Source: Candidatus Nitrosotalea okcheonensis (lineage in GTDB: Archaea; Thermoproteota; Nitrososphaeria; Nitrososphaerales; Nitrosopumilaceae). Taken from it: DNA of 64,000 bases. Of this stretch, positions 1 to 9,950 are shown piece by piece (position 1 is the first letter of the stretch; each line of letters begins with the position of its first letter). Below the pieces are notes generated by a model, which made no database searches, was not told the DNA's origin, and saw only the letters and a list, made by a program, of their open reading frames with translations. The DNA lies in contig NZ_LT841358.1 of assembly GCF_900177045.1 (NCBI RefSeq), positions 17,073 through 81,072 on the forward strand. The letters run 5' to 3'. Made by a program: the position numbers and the translations under genes.

Positions 1-1
1 T

Positions 2-1939
2 TCTCAAGTCAATATGGTAGCAAAATCAATTTCTGATAATTCTATATCAATAGGAAATGCTACTGCAACTGATAACATCAAGTTGGTCTCACTCACAAAC
101 AACGCATCAAAGACATTCCCGCTTGGCAAGACTACCATATTGTGGGTGGCAACTGATGAGGCAGGCAACAAGGCAAATGCCACACAGATAGTTGATGTGG
201 AAAATACCACACCGCCAAAACTAACCGTTCCAGCAGGTATCACCTTTGAGGCAACTTCTCTTAACAATAATACCATACCAATAGGAAATGCTACTGCAAC
301 TGACATAGAACCGGTAACGATAACAAACAATGCTCCAAAGACATTCCCGCTTGGCAAGACTAGCGTATTATGGATTGCAACAGACGCATCTGGCAACAAG
401 GCAAATGCCACACAGATAGTTGATGTAGTTCATACAACTCCGCCAAAACTAACCATTCCAGCCAATGTTACATTTGAAGCGACATCTATTGATAACAATA
501 CTGTATCCCTAATGCCACCAAATGTATCTAACATAGAACCGGTAACAATAACAAACAATGCTCCAAAAACATTCCCGCTTGGCAAGACTAGCGTATTATG
601 GATTGCAACAGACGCATCTGGCAACAAGGCAAATGCCACACAGATAGTTGATGTAGTTCATACAACTCCGCCAAAACTAACCATTCCAGCCAATGTTACA
701 TTTGAAGCGACATCTATTGATAACAATACTGTATCACTAATGCCACCAAATGTATCTAACATAGAACCGGTAACAATAACAAACAATGCTCCAAAAACAT
801 TCCCGCTTGGCAAGACTAGCGTATTGTGGATTGCAACAGACGCATCTGGCAACAAGGCAAATGTTACACAGATAGTTGATGTGGAAAATACCACGCCGCC
901 AAAACTAACCGTTCCAGCAGGTATCACATTTGAAGCGACATCACTAAAAGACAACCTAGTTCCAATAGGGAATGCTACTGCAACTGACATCCAACAAGTC
1001 ACAATAACAAACAACGCATCAAAGACATTCCCGCTTGGCAAGACCAGTATTCTATGGATTGCAACAGACGCATCTGGCAACAAGGCAAATGCCACACAGA
1101 CAGTTGATGTAGTTGATACTACAGCACCAAAGATAACTGCACCGCATAACATCATAGTAAATGCTACAAGCTCTACAGGAACTCGTGTTGATATTGGAAA
1201 CTTGACAGCTAGCGATAATGTACAATTAGTCACAATTTCAAATAATGCTCCAATATTATTCCCATTCGGGAATACTACTGTAACGTGGACTGCAAAAGAT
1301 GAAGCGGGGAATGTGGCCAATGCTACTCAGATAATTCAAGTTGTTGATAGATCACCACCACAATTGACAATTCCTGTAGATGTAGTAACTGATGCAACGG
1401 CATTTGAAACACCTCTTGTGATAGGAAATGCTAATGGTACAGGAATAATCGACGCCTCACCGAAAATAACAAGTAACTCTACTGGACTATTTCACATTGG
1501 TAAAACAATAGTACAATGGACTGCAACTGACAAGTTTGGCAATGAAAAGACACTCGATCAAACTGTTACAGTGCTTGCATGTGGAAAACCATCTTCTGAC
1601 TATAACTTGGTTATGGGAACAAATAGCAGTGACACACTAACAGGCTCGATGGTGCCAAATCTGATAATTGGACTAGGGGGCAATGATGTAATTCATGAGG
1701 GTTCATCTGGTGACTGTGTAATTGCTGGAGATGGTAACAATATCATATATGCAGGAAATGGCACCAATACAATTTACGCAGGTAATGGTGATAACGTCAT
1801 AAGAGGAGGAAATGGAAATATGCAGGTGTTTGCAGGCACTGGAAGCAACATAATCCAAGGTGGAAGTGGACAGAACACTTGCAGCCTTGGCAGCCCAGCA
1901 AAAGATCTAGTTACAAACTGCCAGGTAAAACTCCGCTAA
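2..1939 (+). CDS. Surface protein with HYR repeats and RTX-like C-terminus (5' partial)
   Basis: The frame is open from the window edge and the first visible residues already align with the middle of a repeat, so the N-terminus lies outside. Six or more modules of about 76 residues carry the hyalin-repeat (HYR) pattern: a D-V-x-x-T-x-P-P-K-L-T linker, an FEATS-like strand, TFPLGKT and WIATDASGNKAN. The last 120 residues switch to glycine/asparagine-rich nonapeptide-like repeats (for example NGTNTIYAGNGDNVI), resembling RTX calcium-binding beta-rolls. HYR domains are Ig-like adhesion modules, so an exported cell-surface or S-layer-associated role is inferred. No C-terminal membrane anchor is visible. 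The gene ends 58 bp before hemL. Confidence 0.85.
   Translation, partial: SQVNMVAKSISDNSISIGNATATDNIKLVSLTNNASKTFPLGKTTILWVATDEAGNKANATQIVDVENTTPPKLTVPAGITFEATSLNNNTIPIGNATATDIEPVTITNNAPKTFPLGKTSVLWIATDASGNKANATQIVDVVHTTPPKLTIPANVTFEATSIDNNTVSLMPPNVSNIEPVTITNNAPKTFPLGKTSVLWIATDASGNKANATQIVDVVHTTPPKLTIPANVTFEATSIDNNTVSLMPPNVSNIEPVTITNNAPKTFPLGKTSVLWIATDASGNKANVTQIVDVENTTPPKLTVPAGITFEATSLKDNLVPIGNATATDIQQVTITNNASKTFPLGKTSILWIATDASGNKANATQTVDVVDTTAPKITAPHNIIVNATSSTGTRVDIGNLTASDNVQLVTISNNAPILFPFGNTTVTWTAKDEAGNVANATQIIQVVDRSPPQLTIPVDVVTDATAFETPLVIGNANGTGIIDASPKITSNSTGLFHIGKTIVQWTATDKFGNEKTLDQTVTVLACGKPSSDYNLVMGTNSSDTLTGSMVPNLIIGLGGNDVIHEGSSGDCVIAGDGNNIIYAGNGTNTIYAGNGDNVIRGGNGNMQVFAGTGSNIIQGGSGQNTCSLGSPAKDLVTNCQVKLR
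431..886 (+). repeat. Two near-identical 228-bp tandem units inside the HYR gene
   Basis: The unit 431-658 is followed directly by a second copy 659-886 with only a few base differences. Both encode the same 76 residues, beginning HTTPPKLTIPANVTFEATS. Flanking units are clearly related but more diverged, so this pair looks like a recent in-frame duplication. Being in frame and 228 bp long without spacers, it is not a CRISPR array. Confidence 0.85.
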
Positions 1940-1997
1940 ATTTTTAGCAAAACACTATTTTTCATATAGATTATAATTACAACTGTCCATTTTCTAT

Positions 1998-3278
1998 ATG
2001 ATGACAAGTTCCAAGAACCTGTTTTCCCGTGCCAAAAAAATCATACCGTCTGGCATAAACAGTCCCGTAAGATACTATGATCCGTATCCATTCTTTGTAA
2101 AAAAAGCCAAAGGTAGTACATTGTGGGATGTAGATGGGAGACATTATCTTGATTACTGTAACGCATATGGCGCATTGCTTCTTGGACACGGGCGCAAAGA
2201 AATAATTTCTGATGTAAAAAGGCAGCTAGGAAAGGGAACCCTTTACTGTGCCCCTACTGAAATTGAGGTAGATCTTTCTGAATTAATATCTGGAAATTTT
2301 CCATCTATGGAAAAAGTACGGCTAGTTAATACTGGCAGTGAAGCAACCATGACATCTATTAGGTTGGCAAGGGGATTCACAAAAAAGAAAAAAATAGTAA
2401 AATTTGAAGGATGTTATCATGGTGCACATGATTATGTTTTGGTCAAAGCCGGTTCTGGTGCTGCACATATTGGCATGTCTGTCTCTGAGGGAAGCTTGGA
2501 CGAAGTCTCAAAAAATACTCTTGTCGTTCAGTATAACAACTCTCAACAATTACAATCGTTATTGGAAAAAGAAGATGATATAGCTGCAGTAATTGTAGAA
2601 CCTGTTCTTGCAAACATGGGACTAGTATTGCCTGCAAAGAATTTTCTAAATGACTTAAGAAAAATAACCTCAGAAAAAAACATTGTATTAATTTTTGATG
2701 AGGTAGTAACAGGATTTAGAATGTCCTCTGGCGGCGCTCAAAAATATTTTTCAATACAGCCAGATATTACAACTCTTGGTAAGGCTCTAGGAAATGGTTT
2801 TCCTATTGCTGCAGTGGGGGGGAAAAGTGAGATCATGGACATGCTGTCTCCAGAAGGAAAAGTATATCAGGCAAGTACATATGCAGGAAATCCCATATCT
2901 GTCTCTGCTGGAATAGCATCTGTCAAGACCATGAATAAACTCCAGTCCAAATTATATCCAAAACTTGAAAAGAATTGCACCAAGCTAGTTTCTGCAATAC
3001 ATGATTTAGCATCAGACCTGAAAATTCCCCACCAAATTAATTCTATTTCGTCTATGTTTCAGATCTTTTTTACAGATGAGCCAGTTGTGGATTACTCATC
3101 TGCAAAAAAAGCAGACATGGTGAAATTCAAAAAGTTATTTGAAATATTACTCAAAAATGAAATATTTATTGCACCATCCCAATTTGAAACAGTTTTTCTG
3201 TCATATGCACATTCTAAGGATGATGTGAAAAAAACAATTTCTGGTTACGAGAAAGCACTAAAAGCGGTGAAATCATGA
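1998..3278 (+). CDS. hemL: Glutamate-1-semialdehyde 2,1-aminomutase
   Basis: PLP enzyme converting glutamate-1-semialdehyde to 5-aminolevulinate, second step of the C5 pathway. The 426-aa length is normal. Visible motifs are NTGSEATMTSIRLARG for cofactor/phosphate binding, FDEVVTGFR with the PLP aspartate, and TLGKALGNGFPIAAVGG with the Schiff-base lysine at about K262. Two adjacent ATGs (1998, 2001) could start it; an AT-rich TATA-like stretch near 1969-1980 is at the distance expected of a leaderless mRNA. It is the first gene of hemL-hemC-SUMT-hemD and its stop overlaps the hemC start. The preceding enzyme, hemA, lies 24 kb away in the second cluster. Confidence 0.95.
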   Translation: MMTSSKNLFSRAKKIIPSGINSPVRYYDPYPFFVKKAKGSTLWDVDGRHYLDYCNAYGALLLGHGRKEIISDVKRQLGKGTLYCAPTEIEVDLSELISGNFPSMEKVRLVNTGSEATMTSIRLARGFTKKKKIVKFEGCYHGAHDYVLVKAGSGAAHIGMSVSEGSLDEVSKNTLVVQYNNSQQLQSLLEKEDDIAAVIVEPVLANMGLVLPAKNFLNDLRKITSEKNIVLIFDEVVTGFRMSSGGAQKYFSIQPDITTLGKALGNGFPIAAVGGKSEIMDMLSPEGKVYQASTYAGNPISVSAGIASVKTMNKLQSKLYPKLEKNCTKLVSAIHDLASDLKIPHQINSISSMFQIFFTDEPVVDYSSAKKADMVKFKKLFEILLKNEIFIAPSQFETVFLSYAHSKDDVKKTISGYEKALKAVKS

Positions 3279-4210
3279 AATATGTGATTGGAACTAGAGG
3301 TAGTCAGCTCTCACTTACTCAAACAAACTGGGTGGTATCAGAAATTAAAAAAAAATCTCCCCAGACAGAATTTGAAATAATTACAATAAAGACACAGGGG
3401 GATACTGATGCACGGCCTCTTTTCACAATAAACCAAAAAGGAATATTTGAAAAAGAGATTGATAGGGCAGTGGCAGAAAGAAAGGTTGACTTTGCAGTGC
3501 ACAGCCTAAAAGATGTTCCCGTGGAATTACCAGAAGATCTGGTACTAGCATGTGTTCCAAAAAGAGAAGAAGCAAATGATGTCTTTATAGCAAATGATGG
3601 AAGTATGTTAAACACAATAAAAAAGGGGGCACTCATTGGCACAAGTAGCTTGAGAAGGGCGGTACAAATTACAAGAATTAGACCAGATGTTGTAGTGAAA
3701 CCAATTAGAGGCAATATTGAAACAAGAATACGAAAAGTCCATGATGGGGAATTTGACGGTGTAGTCTTGGCCCAAGCAGGAATCACAAGATTGGGGCTTG
3801 GTGTAAAATTTCAGAGATTGTCAATGGACACATTTCCACCATCTCCAGGACAGGGAGCGCTTGGCATAGTATCACGAAAAGATAATGTTTCATTGATCGA
3901 GTTGCTCAAAAAAATTGAAGATCCAGAGACTCGGAATGCAATAGAGGCAGAAAGATCGCTTTCAATGTTTGTTGATTCTGGGTGCCGATTTCCGGTTGGA
4001 GCATTCGCTCACAGAGACAATGATCGTCTAAAATTAAAAGTAATAGTATATTCAATAGATGGGAAAAAATCTATAATGGTGGAAAAAGACTCGGAAACAA
4101 GCAAGGCAAATGATCTTGGTAAACAAGTTGCGACAGAGCTCCGTGAAAAGGGAATTTCAGACATTGCAAAGGACTGGAGAGAAAAAGTAGAGGAATGGAA
4201 TAACAAATGA
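3275..4210 (+). CDS. hemC: Porphobilinogen deaminase (hydroxymethylbilane synthase)
   Basis: Polymerises four porphobilinogens into hydroxymethylbilane on a covalently bound dipyrromethane cofactor. The N-terminus has the family signature (GTRGSQLSLTQTNWV), followed by VHSLKDVP, the GTSSLRRA phosphate/substrate loop and GNIETR. The cofactor-bearing cysteine is about C237 in DSGCRFPVGAF. Length (311 aa) is standard. Its ATG overlaps the hemL TGA by 4 bp, and its own stop overlaps the next start the same way, so translation is probably coupled along the operon. Confidence 0.96.
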   Translation: MKYVIGTRGSQLSLTQTNWVVSEIKKKSPQTEFEIITIKTQGDTDARPLFTINQKGIFEKEIDRAVAERKVDFAVHSLKDVPVELPEDLVLACVPKREEANDVFIANDGSMLNTIKKGALIGTSSLRRAVQITRIRPDVVVKPIRGNIETRIRKVHDGEFDGVVLAQAGITRLGLGVKFQRLSMDTFPPSPGQGALGIVSRKDNVSLIELLKKIEDPETRNAIEAERSLSMFVDSGCRFPVGAFAHRDNDRLKLKVIVYSIDGKKSIMVEKDSETSKANDLGKQVATELREKGISDIAKDWREKVEEWNNK

Positions 4211-4947
4211 CTGGCAAAGTTTTCATTGTTGGTGCTGGTCCTGGAGACCCAAAACTTATCACACTAAAGGCAGTTGAATCTATCAAGTCTGCAGATATAG
4301 TCCTCTATGACAGATTGGTGAGTAAAAAAATAGTTGGCATGATCCCAAAAAGGGCTGAAAAGATGTATGTTGGAAGAGATGTTGGTGATGATTACAAACA
4401 CCAGAATACAACAAATGATATGATGGTAAAATTTGCGAAAAAAAATAAAAATGTTGTACGACTAAAGGGGGGAGATCCTTTTATTTTTGGAAGAGGTGGG
4501 GAAGAAGCAGAGTTTCTACGAAAACATAAAGTCAAATATGAAATAATTCCTGGTATAACATCTGGCATTGGTTCTGCAGCATATTCTGGAATTCCTCTAA
4601 CACACAGAAAATATGCATCATCTGTAGTATTTGTAACAGGTCATGAGGACGCAAAGAAAACTGAAGGCGTAGTTGACTGGAAAAAACTTGCAAACGCAGT
4701 AGATACCATAGTAATCATGATGGGCCTATCAAGACTTGATATCATATCAAAAAAATTGATCAGCGGAGGGTTGAGCAAGAATACACCGGTGGCAGTGATT
4801 CAAAACGGAACCACTGATGAACACAAGATGATAAAAGGTACACTCTTGAACATATCTAGAAAGGTCAACGAAGCAAAAGTCAAACCTCCGACCATCGTTG
4901 TAGTCGGCAAGGTGGTAAATCTCTCTGGTAAAATAGGGTGGAGATGA
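4207..4947 (+). CDS. cobA: Uroporphyrinogen-III C-methyltransferase (SUMT)
   Basis: SAM-dependent methylation of uroporphyrinogen III at C2 and C7 to give precorrin-2, the branch point to siroheme, cobalamin and, in archaea, heme. The family signatures are present: VGAGPGDPKLITLKA at residues 8-22, GGDPFIFGRGGEE from about 88, and IPGITSGIGSAAYSGIPLTHR for the SAM site. At 246 aa it is the stand-alone form, without the CysG dehydrogenase/chelatase domain, which is encoded separately at 26557. It overlaps hemC and hemD by 4 bp at each end. Placing SUMT beside hemC/hemD fits a cell that sends uroporphyrinogen III through precorrin-2. Confidence 0.94.
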   Translation: MTGKVFIVGAGPGDPKLITLKAVESIKSADIVLYDRLVSKKIVGMIPKRAEKMYVGRDVGDDYKHQNTTNDMMVKFAKKNKNVVRLKGGDPFIFGRGGEEAEFLRKHKVKYEIIPGITSGIGSAAYSGIPLTHRKYASSVVFVTGHEDAKKTEGVVDWKKLANAVDTIVIMMGLSRLDIISKKLISGGLSKNTPVAVIQNGTTDEHKMIKGTLLNISRKVNEAKVKPPTIVVVGKVVNLSGKIGWR

Positions 4948-5744
4948 TGATGCAGGGAAAAATCATTGCTATTACCAGATCCAAAGAAGACTCGGAGGAG
5001 TTTACTAGATTGATATCTAATGCAAAAGCAAAAGCAATCTCATTGCCAACGATAGAACTTGTAAGCAAAGGGGAGGGAATGGTGGACGAATTTTTAGATG
5101 CAGTAAAGACAGATGATCCGGATTATTCTGTTTTTATGAGCTCAAAGGCAGTAAAACTTTTGTTTGATACTGCAAAAAAAATCTCCAAATATGAAAAACT
5201 CCAGCTTGCTGTAGCAAATACGACCGTAATTGCAGTGGGTCCAAAAACAAAAACTGCACTTGAATCTGAAGGCATTAGGGTATCACATGTACCAGAAAGG
5301 TTCTCGTCAGTTGGGGTAGGAGAGGTTTTCACATTTCTTAATGCTGATGGAAAAAAAGTAATTGTTCCGCGAAGTGGGGCATCAACACCATTTCTTGCAC
5401 AGCTTTTAAAAAAAATAGGCCTCAAAGTAAAAGAGGTCTATCTATACGATGTCAAATCTTCTAGCTCATTGTCCTATTGGAATGAATTCAAAGAACTTTT
5501 TTCACAAAATAAGGTGGATGGAATAATATTCACAAGTGCCTCATCTGTACGAGCATTTTTTGATATCATGTTGTCTGATGTGGATGAAAAAACGCTAAAA
5601 AATAATATAGAAAAAACTACAACTATTGCTATAGGTCCCTTTACAGCAGATGAACTCAAAAAATTTGGGGTGAAACCATTCACGGCAGATGTACATACAG
5701 TACAGGGCGCAGTAGATGCCATGAAGAGTTGCTTTACTAGGTGA
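4944..5744 (+). CDS. hemD: Uroporphyrinogen-III synthase
   Basis: Cyclises hydroxymethylbilane with inversion of ring D. HemD sequences are poorly conserved, but this 266-residue protein has the two-lobe pattern, the start GKIIAITRSKEDSEEF, FMSSKAV, VPRSGAS and the late GIIFTSASSVRAF strand typical of the family, and it sits beside hemC. An in-frame GTG exists at 4938, but ATG 4944 forms the 4-bp overlap with the SUMT stop used throughout this operon; ATGs at 4947 and 4950 are also possible. Last gene of the operon. Confidence 0.9.
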   Translation: MMMQGKIIAITRSKEDSEEFTRLISNAKAKAISLPTIELVSKGEGMVDEFLDAVKTDDPDYSVFMSSKAVKLLFDTAKKISKYEKLQLAVANTTVIAVGPKTKTALESEGIRVSHVPERFSSVGVGEVFTFLNADGKKVIVPRSGASTPFLAQLLKKIGLKVKEVYLYDVKSSSSLSYWNEFKELFSQNKVDGIIFTSASSVRAFFDIMLSDVDEKTLKNNIEKTTTIAIGPFTADELKKFGVKPFTADVHTVQGAVDAMKSCFTR

Positions 5745-5774
5745 GCAATTTTAATAATGACCCAATAACCAGAA

Positions 5775-6962
5775 ATGACAGAAAACAACTTGAATCAAAT
5801 GTCAAAGGAAATGTTATCTAAAACCCGTTCTCTTTCCATTGTTATTCCTACATATAATGAGTCAAAAAATATAGTGAAGATGCTTGATTCACTACGTGCA
5901 ACACTAACACGGGAAATGAATGCAGAAATTATTGTGGTTGATGATAATTCTCCTGACGGCACAAGTCAGACTGTTGAAGAATATGCAAAAAATTCTGAAA
6001 ACACTGGATATACTATTCAAATAATACGCCGTGAGAACAAGCGAGGCCTGAGCTCTGCCATTGTAACGGGAATAGAAAGCGCAAAAGGTGATGCTGTGGT
6101 TGTAATGGATAGTGATTTGTCTCATCCTCCGCAGACCATACCTCAAATGGTTGAAGAACTACAAAATTCTGATTGTGATATTGTCGTGGCATCACGATAT
6201 GTGAATGGCGGGGGCGTTTCCGGGTGGCCATTTAAAAGAAAATTAATCAGTAAGGGTGCGACCAAAATTGCTCAACATGGGCTGGGAATAAAAATAAAAG
6301 ATCCAATGTCTGGATTTTTTGCATTCAAGCGTCATATTGTAAATAATATAAAATTTGATGCCATTGGATACAAGATACTACTTGAAATTCTTGTAAAAGC
6401 CAAGGAAGCCAAAGTCAAAGAGATACCTTATACGTTTATCAATCGTACTACAGGCTCGAGCAAGCTTGATTTCTCAGTAGGTGTTGGTTATTTACAATCT
6501 ATATGGAAGTTGTATAGATACGGCAAGTCTGTCAAGTCAAACGAGAGACGCACATCTGTTCATTTTCTCTCAAAGGCTGGAAGATTCTATACTGTTGGCG
6601 CATCTGGCTTGCTAGTAAATTATTTTGTATCTTTCATGTTTGGAGCAGTACTTTCCAATCTCTGGTATATCTATGCCACAATGATAGGCATTATCTTCTC
6701 TATGAGCTCCAACTTTATACTAAACAAGATCTGGACATTTGAAGATAGAACATTTGAACCAAAGCGAACTCTGATGCAATATGGATTATTCCTTGGATTC
6801 AGTGGAATTGGTGCAGTATTTCAACTGTTGATGGTATATGGTCTTGTTGAACTCAGACATTTGAATTATTCAATTGCCTTGTTCTTGGCAGTTGCCATTG
6901 CATCTGTAGGTAACTTCATCCTAAACAAAAAGTGGACCTTCCAAGAAAAAGTTTGGAGCTAA
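5775..6962 (+). CDS. Dolichol-phosphate mannosyltransferase-like GT2 with GtrA membrane domain
   Basis: The N-terminal 240 residues are a GT-A glycosyltransferase of the DPM1 type: SIVIPTYNESKNI, VVDDNSPDGT, the metal-binding MDSDLSHPPQ (DSD near 112-114) and DPMSGFFAFKR. The C-terminal 130 residues form a GtrA-like domain with about four membrane segments and two copies of an N-F-I-L-N-K-x-W-T-F motif. It probably transfers a sugar from a nucleotide donor to a polyprenyl phosphate for surface glycosylation; donor and acceptor cannot be read from sequence. It starts 30 bp after hemD but does not overlap it, so cotranscription is uncertain. T-rich runs follow at 7010-7027. Confidence 0.9.
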   Translation: MTENNLNQMSKEMLSKTRSLSIVIPTYNESKNIVKMLDSLRATLTREMNAEIIVVDDNSPDGTSQTVEEYAKNSENTGYTIQIIRRENKRGLSSAIVTGIESAKGDAVVVMDSDLSHPPQTIPQMVEELQNSDCDIVVASRYVNGGGVSGWPFKRKLISKGATKIAQHGLGIKIKDPMSGFFAFKRHIVNNIKFDAIGYKILLEILVKAKEAKVKEIPYTFINRTTGSSKLDFSVGVGYLQSIWKLYRYGKSVKSNERRTSVHFLSKAGRFYTVGASGLLVNYFVSFMFGAVLSNLWYIYATMIGIIFSMSSNFILNKIWTFEDRTFEPKRTLMQYGLFLGFSGIGAVFQLLMVYGLVELRHLNYSIALFLAVAIASVGNFILNKKWTFQEKVWS

Positions 6963-7109
6963 ACCATATTCTAAATTCTTGGAATATCTTTTCTTAGTTG
7001 GGCCTAATGTTTTTTATTTAATTTTTTCATGTTTGATCCCATTTAGCTTAGCCTACTCCGCTATACGAGTGTGAAGAGGGGTGTAACTTTTTTATAACAT
7101 AACGGGGTT

Positions 7110-8519
7110 ATGTCAAGTATGACTTCTGAGAACCTCAATATGGATTATAGTAAATATGATTTTAAAGACTCTACTGAGATGTATGTTTACACTAGTAAAA
7201 AGGGTCTATCAAAGGAAGTGGTCGAAGAAATTAGCAGAATGAAGGGAGAACCACAATGGATGCTGGACTTTAGACTTCGCTCATACGAGATCTTTATGAA
7301 AAAACCCATGCCAAACTGGGGGGGTTCTTTGAGTCAGATTGATTTTAACAATATCTATTATTATGCAAAGGCTTCTGAAAAAACAGAAAAGGATTGGGAT
7401 AATGTTCCATCTGAAGTAAAAGCAACATTTGATAAACTGGGAATTCCTGAAGCGGAAAAGAAATTCTTGGCTGGAGTAGGAGCACAATATGAATCAGAAG
7501 TTGTTTATCACAGTTTGAGAGAAGATCTTGCAAAAAAAGGTGTGTTATTTTTGGATACTGATACTGCTCTAAAAGAACATCCCGAAGTCTTCAAAAAATA
7601 TTTTGGCAAAGTAATTCCGCCGGAGGATAACAAGTTTGCAGCACTTAACAGCGCTGTATGGAGTGGAGGATCGTTCATCTATGTTCCAAAAGGGGTCAAA
7701 GTGGATCTTCCATTACAGGCATACTTTAGAATCAACAAGGAAAACATTGGTCAGTTCGAAAGAACTCTCATAATTGCAGATGAGGGTGCAGAAGTGCATT
7801 ACATAGAAGGCTGTACAGCACCAGTCTATTCTTCGGAATCATTACACTCTGCAGTTGTAGAATTAATCGCAATGAAGGGTGCAAAACTGCGATACACGAC
7901 AATTCAAAATTGGAGTAATGATGTGTATAATTTGGTTACAAAGAGAGCATATGCATATGAAGGTGCCAGTGTAGAATGGATTGATGGAAATATTGGCAGT
8001 AAACTTACCATGAAATATCCTGGAATTTATCTAATGGGACCGCATGCGCATGGTGAAACGCTTTCAATTGCATTTGCCGGCAAGAATCAGCATCAGGACA
8101 CTGGTGCAAAAATGGTTCATCTTGCACCACATACTACATCTAGAACAACATCCAAGTCAGTAAGCAAGAGTAATGGTAGAACAACATATCGCGGTCTCTT
8201 ACATGTAGCAAAAGGTGCAACTGATGTCAAAGCATCAGTCAGATGTGATGCGTTGTTACTGGATGATATTTCAAAGACTGATACTTATCCATACATGGAA
8301 ATCAACCAAGAGGATGCAACAGTGACACATGAGGCCACTGTTGGAAAAATTGGTGACGAACAAATCTTTTACCTGATGACAAGAGGATTTACTGAAGAGG
8401 AAGCACTTACACTTATTGTGAATGGATTCATAGAGCCGTTTACCAAAGAGCTTCCGATGGAATATGCAGTAGAACTTAACAGGCTGATTAAAATGGAAAT
8501 GGACGGCTCAGTCGGCTAG
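7110..8519 (+). CDS. sufB: Fe-S cluster assembly scaffold subunit SufB
   Basis: SufB forms the SufBC2D scaffold on which Fe-S clusters are built. The 469-aa protein has the family pattern: an N-terminal helical region with [17 protein letters not shown], a beta-helix core with [21 protein letters not shown], and the C-terminal [20 protein letters not shown] and YPYMEI. ATG 7110 is the first start, but a TATA-like TTTTTATAA near 7089-7097 lies about 26 nt before the in-frame ATG at 7119, so 7119 is likely if the mRNA is leaderless. First gene of a SUF operon; the ATPase sufC is 26 kb away. Confidence 0.96.
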   Translation: MSSMTSENLNMDYSKYDFKDSTEMYVYTSKKGLSKEVVEEISRMKGEPQWMLDFRLRSYEIFMKKPMPNWGGSLSQIDFNNIYYYAKASEKTEKDWDNVPSEVKATFDKLGIPEAEKKFLAGVGAQYESEVVYHSLREDLAKKGVLFLDTDTALKEHPEVFKKYFGKVIPPEDNKFAALNSAVWSGGSFIYVPKGVKVDLPLQAYFRINKENIGQFERTLIIADEGAEVHYIEGCTAPVYSSESLHSAVVELIAMKGAKLRYTTIQNWSNDVYNLVTKRAYAYEGASVEWIDGNIGSKLTMKYPGIYLMGPHAHGETLSIAFAGKNQHQDTGAKMVHLAPHTTSRTTSKSVSKSNGRTTYRGLLHVAKGATDVKASVRCDALLLDDISKTDTYPYMEINQEDATVTHEATVGKIGDEQIFYLMTRGFTEEEALTLIVNGFIEPFTKELPMEYAVELNRLIKMEMDGSVG

Positions 8520-8549
8520 CGTGCTGATTGTGTCAACTTGTGATGTAAA

Positions 8550-9950
8550 ATGTCTTCTTTTGTTCTCTCTAAACTTAACTCTAGTCACATAGACGAAATT
8601 TCTGAAGCAAATAATGATCCAGCATGGCTGAAAGAATATCGCAAGAATGCATTTACCATATTCCAACAACTTCCTCCGGAGGTATCTCCTCTTTACAACA
8701 AGTACAGCGACGCAAACAAGATGGATCCAGAACAAATAATGTTCTCCCTGAGCTCTGACAGCACAATCCCAGACTTTGTCAAAGACAGGTTAGTAGAAAT
8801 TGGTAATAATCCAAGCATAGTTCAAATCGGTACTAGCATCCACAAAATCAATATTCCGTCCGAACTAAAAGAGAAAGGTCTTGTGATGTGTTCTATCCAA
8901 GACGCAATCAAAAACTATGGTGACAAGATAAAAAAATCATTTGAACAAACAGATTCAAAGAGAGACAAGTACATCGCACTAAACAATGCTTTTTTCAATT
9001 CTGGAATATTCATCTATGTTCCACGAAATCTTGTTTTGGAAAAAACAATACATCTTGTGTCATCACTTTCACTTGACCAGACCTCTACTATATCACGCAA
9101 TGTTATAGTGGCGGAGGATAACAGCAAGTCCTCGATTGTTCAGGAAATCTATGCGCCTCACGCAACAAAACAACAAGCATATCTTGAATTATTGGATGTC
9201 ACAATTAATCCCAACAGCCAATTTGATCTGGTTACATTGCAGGCAATGGATGAGACTGCGGTCAACTTTTCTTCCAGGGTGGCAAGAATAGAACGTGATG
9301 GTAGAATGAATTGGTACCTGGGATTGTTTGGCTCACACCTCTCGAGATATAAAGTTGATAACTTTCTTAACGGTCAGGGTGCAACTGCACAAGATACCGA
9401 AGTGGTTTTTGGAAACAAGAACCAATCATATGATCTTGCCTCAAATTTGATTCACAATGCACCATCTACAATCGGCCGAGTCTTGGAAAAATCTGTTCTC
9501 AAGGACACTGCCAAATCTCTCTTTAAGGGAATGATACGAATTGAAAAAGACGCACATCACGCAGAATCCTATCTTTCAGGACACTCTATTCTGCTTGACA
9601 AGGGAGCAAAATCTGACTCTATACCAGGACTTGAAATATTTACAAACGATGTCAAGGCAACACACTCTGCGTCAGTTGCCCAAATGGATGAAGAACAAAT
9701 TTTTTATCTTGCTACCAGATGCTTGAACAAATCTGATGCTCAGAAAATAATTGTTGAGGGATTTCTTGAACCCCTTTCAAGAAAGATGTCATATCAGGTC
9801 CGTGCATGGATAAGTTACCTGATAGATTCCAAATGGGCAGGACGTAATCTCACTATTAAGACTGATGAACAACTCAAGGCTATGCTTGAAGTAGAAGAAA
9901 CAAGATATCGTGAGACTGACACATTTGAAAGCCATTACAAGTATCGGTGA
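8550..9950 (+). CDS. sufD: Fe-S cluster assembly protein SufD
   Basis: Second subunit of the SufBCD scaffold, paralogous to SufB. Shared features are NDPAWLKEYRKNAFTIF near the N-terminus, the FIYVPRNLVLEKTIHL beta-helix entry, SLFKGMIRIEKDAH, and HSASVAQMDEEQIFYLATR near the end. Length (466 aa) is typical. It begins 30 bp after sufB, and its TGA overlaps the GTG start of the Rieske gene, so the genes form one operon. Confidence 0.94.
   Translation: MSSFVLSKLNSSHIDEISEANNDPAWLKEYRKNAFTIFQQLPPEVSPLYNKYSDANKMDPEQIMFSLSSDSTIPDFVKDRLVEIGNNPSIVQIGTSIHKINIPSELKEKGLVMCSIQDAIKNYGDKIKKSFEQTDSKRDKYIALNNAFFNSGIFIYVPRNLVLEKTIHLVSSLSLDQTSTISRNVIVAEDNSKSSIVQEIYAPHATKQQAYLELLDVTINPNSQFDLVTLQAMDETAVNFSSRVARIERDGRMNWYLGLFGSHLSRYKVDNFLNGQGATAQDTEVVFGNKNQSYDLASNLIHNAPSTIGRVLEKSVLKDTAKSLFKGMIRIEKDAHHAESYLSGHSILLDKGAKSDSIPGLEIFTNDVKATHSASVAQMDEEQIFYLATRCLNKSDAQKIIVEGFLEPLSRKMSYQVRAWISYLIDSKWAGRNLTIKTDEQLKAMLEVEETRYRETDTFESHYKYR

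Noticed and set aside
431-1130. Regular repeats as a CRISPR array
   Set aside because: Units are 228 bp, contiguous, in frame and coding; no spacers.
4-1320. Long minus-strand frames opposite the HYR gene, repeated with the same protein ends
   Set aside because: They repeat exactly with the 228-bp units and mirror the codon pattern of the plus-strand gene; they are shadows.
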